From: Streptosporangiaceae bacterium
GTDB lineage: Bacteria > Actinomycetota > Actinomycetes > Streptosporangiales > Streptosporangiaceae
Assembly (NCBI GenBank): GCA_030039095.1
Contig: JASHQP010000115.1
Location: 1-8,035 of the forward strand
Direction of reading: 5' to 3'
DNA length: 8,035 nt
Program-made: the position numbers and the translations under genes
In this document: piece after piece, positions 6,194 through 8,035 of the stretch
How the letters are laid out: each line of letters starts with the position of its first letter
Numbering within the stretch: the stretch's first letter is position 1
The notes under the pieces: generated by a model
The model's database searches: none
The model's input: the letters and a program-made list of their open reading frames with translations, nothing else
What the model was told of the DNA's origin: nothing

Positions 6194-6613
6194 TCACGCA
6201 CCGCATGTTCGGCCCTCCGCCACCCTCGGTGAGGGCATACGGGAAGTCGGGTCGGCTTCGGGAAACTGCACGCAACCAGAGACGCCTCCTACTGGCGATG
6301 CCGCTACTAGCTGTGATAATCCACAAGACGGCTTCGGCGCCCCATCGTGCCGGATGAGCCGCTTGACGCTGCTCTCGCTGATGCCGTACTGCTCGGCCAG
6401 CTGCCGCTTCGGTGTCCCCGCAGTAAAGGCAGCAAGCAGCTGCGCTCGGTCGTCCTGGCTCAGCTGGTCCCCGACGCGCCACTGTCGGCTTCCCAGGGGT
6501 GTCGAGTGGACGCTCTGGCCCGGTTCGCCGCCCCGTCCGTCTGCCTGGCGGAGCTGCCGCACCGCGCTGACCAGCACATCTGCGAGGTCCCGGCGTTTTG
6601 AATAAGCCCTCAT
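6194..6613 (-). CDS. Small protein with recombinase-type helix-turn-helix
   Basis: The 139-residue product has a clear HTH at residues 67-88 (TPKRQLAEQYGISESSVKRLIR), of the kind found at the C-terminus of DNA invertases and in short HTH proteins that accompany actinomycete recombinase relics. The N-terminus (SKRRDLADVLVSAVRQLRQA) is helical and basic. ATG at 6613 is preferred because GGGTGG ends 5 bases upstream; GTG at 6622 is the alternative. Family relatives normally end soon after the HTH. Here about 48 residues of unrelated sequence follow, including a TTA leucine codon (near 6316-6318), rare in high-GC actinomycetes, which suggests a deletion or insertion junction after residue 92 and read-through into foreign DNA. 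No catalytic domain is attached. It is probably a relic or a small DNA-binding protein of a mobile element. Confidence 0.55.
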   Translation of the reverse strand: MRAYSKRRDLADVLVSAVRQLRQADGRGGEPGQSVHSTPLGSRQWRVGDQLSQDDRAQLLAAFTAGTPKRQLAEQYGISESSVKRLIRHDGAPKPSCGLSQLVAASPVGGVSGCVQFPEADPTSRMPSPRVAEGRTCGA

Positions 6614-6724
6614 AAGGTCCACCCGAGTTTTCCCAGGTTAGCGGCTTGTCTCAACGGCCGTTTTCGGTAGGCGACAATGCTTCCCGCGGCCAAGGAGGCG
6701 CGGAATGCAGAACTTCGACGCGTC

Positions 6725-7456
6725 TCAGAGCTTCGCGAATCGGAGCAGCATGAAACGCGGGAACCGATCGCCCTCCGGGACGATGGCGTGTGGCGGGTGC
6801 ACATCAGCCAGGGCTGGAAGATCGGCCAGCTTAGTCAGTTGCAGCCCGCTGGACAGGAACGCATCGAGATAGTCCTCCAGCGTCCGGTGGTAGTAGTAGA
6901 TCTTGACGCCGACCTTCCAAAAGCTGCGGTAAGGGCTGACGCGGCCGGAGTCGAAATAGTCAGTCACGTGGCGGCTGAGGACTGCGTAATACGGGTTATT
7001 GAAGGCGAGCACCGCGCTGCCGCCGGGCCGGAGCACGTCAGCTATCGTGCACGCGAATCCCTGGTAATCGGGCACGTCGTTAAGTACGAGGTAACTGGCC
7101 ACCGCGTCGAACGAGCCGGCGAGTTCGGGCAGCGGCTGGCTGAGGTCGGCTGTCCGGTATTCGATTGCGCCAACCGTATCCTTCGCCCGCGCCTGCCCGA
7201 TCAAGGCAGGCGAGATGTCGATCCCGGTGACGTGCGCTCCGCGTGCTGCGAGAGCTCTCGCAAGGTAGCCCTCGCCACAGCCGGCGTCAAGGACGGAACT
7301 GCCGACCAGATTTCCAAGGAGGCCCAGGAGCGGAGGAAGTATTCCGTACGGATCACCATCGACTCCGCCCTGCTCCCTCTGCGCGACAGTCGATGCATAC
7401 TCGCGCGCGTAAGCCTCGTAGTCTCCGCCTGCCCCGCTGGCCACAGGCATCGCCAT
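6725..7456 (-). CDS. Class I SAM-dependent methyltransferase
   Basis: The 243-residue product shows the Rossmann-type methyltransferase fold. Motif I is VLDAGCGEGYLARAL (residues 55-69). The acidic end of strand 2 is HVTGIDIS (75-82), which binds the SAM ribose. Motif II/III includes TADLSQPLPELAGSFDAVAS (102-121), and the post-motif loop is VLRPGGSAVLAFNNP (131-145). A C-terminal part with YYYHRTLEDYLDAFLSSGL is typical of UbiE/COQ5-like and Methyltransf_11 proteins. The substrate is not evident; such enzymes modify small molecules, often in secondary metabolism. ATG at 7456 is supported by GGAG 5 bases upstream; a second in-frame ATG lies two codons on. It stands alone: the next gene on this strand begins 111 bp downstream with no related function, and no gene lies just upstream. 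Confidence 0.9.
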   Translation of the reverse strand: MAMPVASGAGGDYEAYAREYASTVAQREQGGVDGDPYGILPPLLGLLGNLVGSSVLDAGCGEGYLARALAARGAHVTGIDISPALIGQARAKDTVGAIEYRTADLSQPLPELAGSFDAVASYLVLNDVPDYQGFACTIADVLRPGGSAVLAFNNPYYAVLSRHVTDYFDSGRVSPYRSFWKVGVKIYYYHRTLEDYLDAFLSSGLQLTKLADLPALADVHPPHAIVPEGDRFPRFMLLRFAKL

Positions 7457-7743
7457 GTCCGCTCCAAAGTGCCTGCCGGCAATCGCACGGCCAGAATAAG
7501 GCCCGAGGCGTTCCTGCTAGTCGAGTCTGGTACGGCAGGCAAGTACAGCAACACGGCCGGTCTACGGGCGGCTGCCGCTGCCTGGTCGCCATCCCGGGCG
7601 ACCTGCTCCAACGACGTCGTACGACTTCGCCGCCGGGAGTTCGCATCGAGGGGATCTCCTGCACGCTGCCGGTGGCCTGCGTTTCTGCTCGGATAGCCGT
7701 GCCGGACGGGGCACAATGAGGACGGATCTGGACAGACGGGGGC
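7457..7743. other. Gap between methyltransferase and IS transposase, no convincing gene
   Basis: Frames are open on both strands here, as expected at this GC content, but none shows a recognisable domain, a good start site or a protein-like composition. A minus-strand 61-residue frame starts at 7747 with an ATGA overlap to the transposase stop, yet is basic, low in hydrophobic core residues and unrecognised. The stretch presumably holds the methyltransferase promoter and the right end of the IS element. A notable double palindrome lies at 7611-7625. Confidence 0.5.
7611..7625. promoter_or_regulatory. Overlapping palindromes upstream of the methyltransferase gene
   Basis: ACGAC-GTCGT-ACGAC: the first two pentamers and the last two each make a perfect 10-bp palindrome, sharing the middle unit. 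It lies about 155 bp before the methyltransferase start in the otherwise empty gap. It could be an operator for a dimeric repressor such as a TetR-type protein, but no such gene is in the window. Confidence 0.3.
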
Positions 7744-8035
7744 TCATGGGTGATCCTGCCGTAGGGCGCGGCGGGCTGCAACCCTGGCGTTGCGGGCGTT
7801 GTCGAGTCCGGCACGGCGGGCTGCGCGGATGGCGGGGCCGCGGCCGTGGTGCTCGTCGTCGGGGGTGACGTATCCGATGCCCTCGTGCAGCCGGATCGTG
7901 TTGTAGTGATCGCGGAGGCGGTCCAGTTCGGCTTCCAGTTCGCCGCCGTCGCGGGTCTTCTCCAGGTGCGGGAACTCGCCCTTGAGGTGACCGAAGAACG
8001 ACTCGACCCAGGCTTGATCGTTTGACGTGGAGGGC
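7744..8035 (-). CDS. IS3-family transposase OrfB, C-terminal part (runs off the window)
   Basis: The readable 97 residues begin with PSTSNDQAWVESFFGHLKGE, the segment of the rve integrase core that carries the final glutamate of the DDE triad in IS3-type OrfB. HYNTIRLHEGIGYVTPDDEHHGRGP follows, a typical end of the domain, and then a basic helix (AIRAARRAGLDNARNARVAARRAL) to TGA at 7744-7746. The first two catalytic aspartates would lie beyond the right edge, so intactness of the gene cannot be judged. The C-terminal end looks whole. The IS right end should lie shortly beyond the stop, within about 7690-7743, but I could not define its inverted repeat with only one end visible. It marks the right border of this island as a site of insertion. 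Confidence 0.88.
   Translation of the reverse strand, partial: PSTSNDQAWVESFFGHLKGEFPHLEKTRDGGELEAELDRLRDHYNTIRLHEGIGYVTPDDEHHGRGPAIRAARRAGLDNARNARVAARRALRQDHP

Noticed and set aside
6677..7696. Long plus-strand frame of 339 residues over the methyltransferase
   Set aside because: It is antisense to a gene with clear SAM-binding motifs and has no recognisable domain itself.
7562..7747. 61-residue minus-strand frame with ATGA overlap to the transposase stop
   Set aside because: No domain, no ribosome site beyond the overlap, and a composition like non-coding GC-rich DNA; the overlap alone is weak evidence.
1..8035. CRISPR arrays, tRNA or rRNA genes
   Set aside because: No regularly spaced repeats and no cloverleaf-like or rRNA-like sequence was seen on either strand.

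Overview
The window is high-GC DNA with GTG starts and proteins (DUF397, VapBC45-type toxin-antitoxin, actinobacterial transposase relics) that point to a filamentous actinomycete of the Streptomyces/Streptosporangiales/Frankia kind; the genus cannot be fixed from the sequence. It reads as an accessory island: small cargo genes sit among broken mobile-element genes, and an IS3-type transposase runs off the right edge.

Layout. At 2-133 (+) is the 3' end of a DUF397 gene. Facing it is a minus-strand block: a VapB45-like antitoxin (1001-1681), a VapC45-like PIN toxin (450-1004, ATGA overlap with the antitoxin) and a short Nudix fragment (169-453, GTGA overlap with the toxin). From 1776 to 2892 (-) lies a serine recombinase relic that has lost its N-terminus and carries two frameshifts. 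Its DNA-binding domain runs in frame into an unrelated C-terminal piece. Back to back with it (2890-3519, +) is a multiply frameshifted transposase-like relic; the two meet at a perfect 8-bp inverted repeat.

The gene at 3641-4408 (+) encodes an unrecognised Cys-rich, zinc-ribbon-like protein of visibly lower GC. Then come a divergent AraC-type regulator (4405-5415, -) and LysE/RhtB-type exporter (5439-6053, +), only 23 bp apart with a small palindrome between them: a standard regulator/efflux pair. After these are a small recombinase-type HTH protein (6194-6613, -), a SAM-dependent methyltransferase (6725-7456, -), a roughly 290-bp stretch without a convincing gene, and the C-terminal part of an IS3-family transposase (7744-8035, -).

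The genes that clearly work together are vapB45/vapC45, perhaps with the Nudix remnant, and araC/lysE. I do not see a complete, clearly new multi-gene system. The best candidates for a second look are the overlapping VapB45-VapC45-Nudix block, the orphan zinc-ribbon protein, and the chimeric recombinase ORF.
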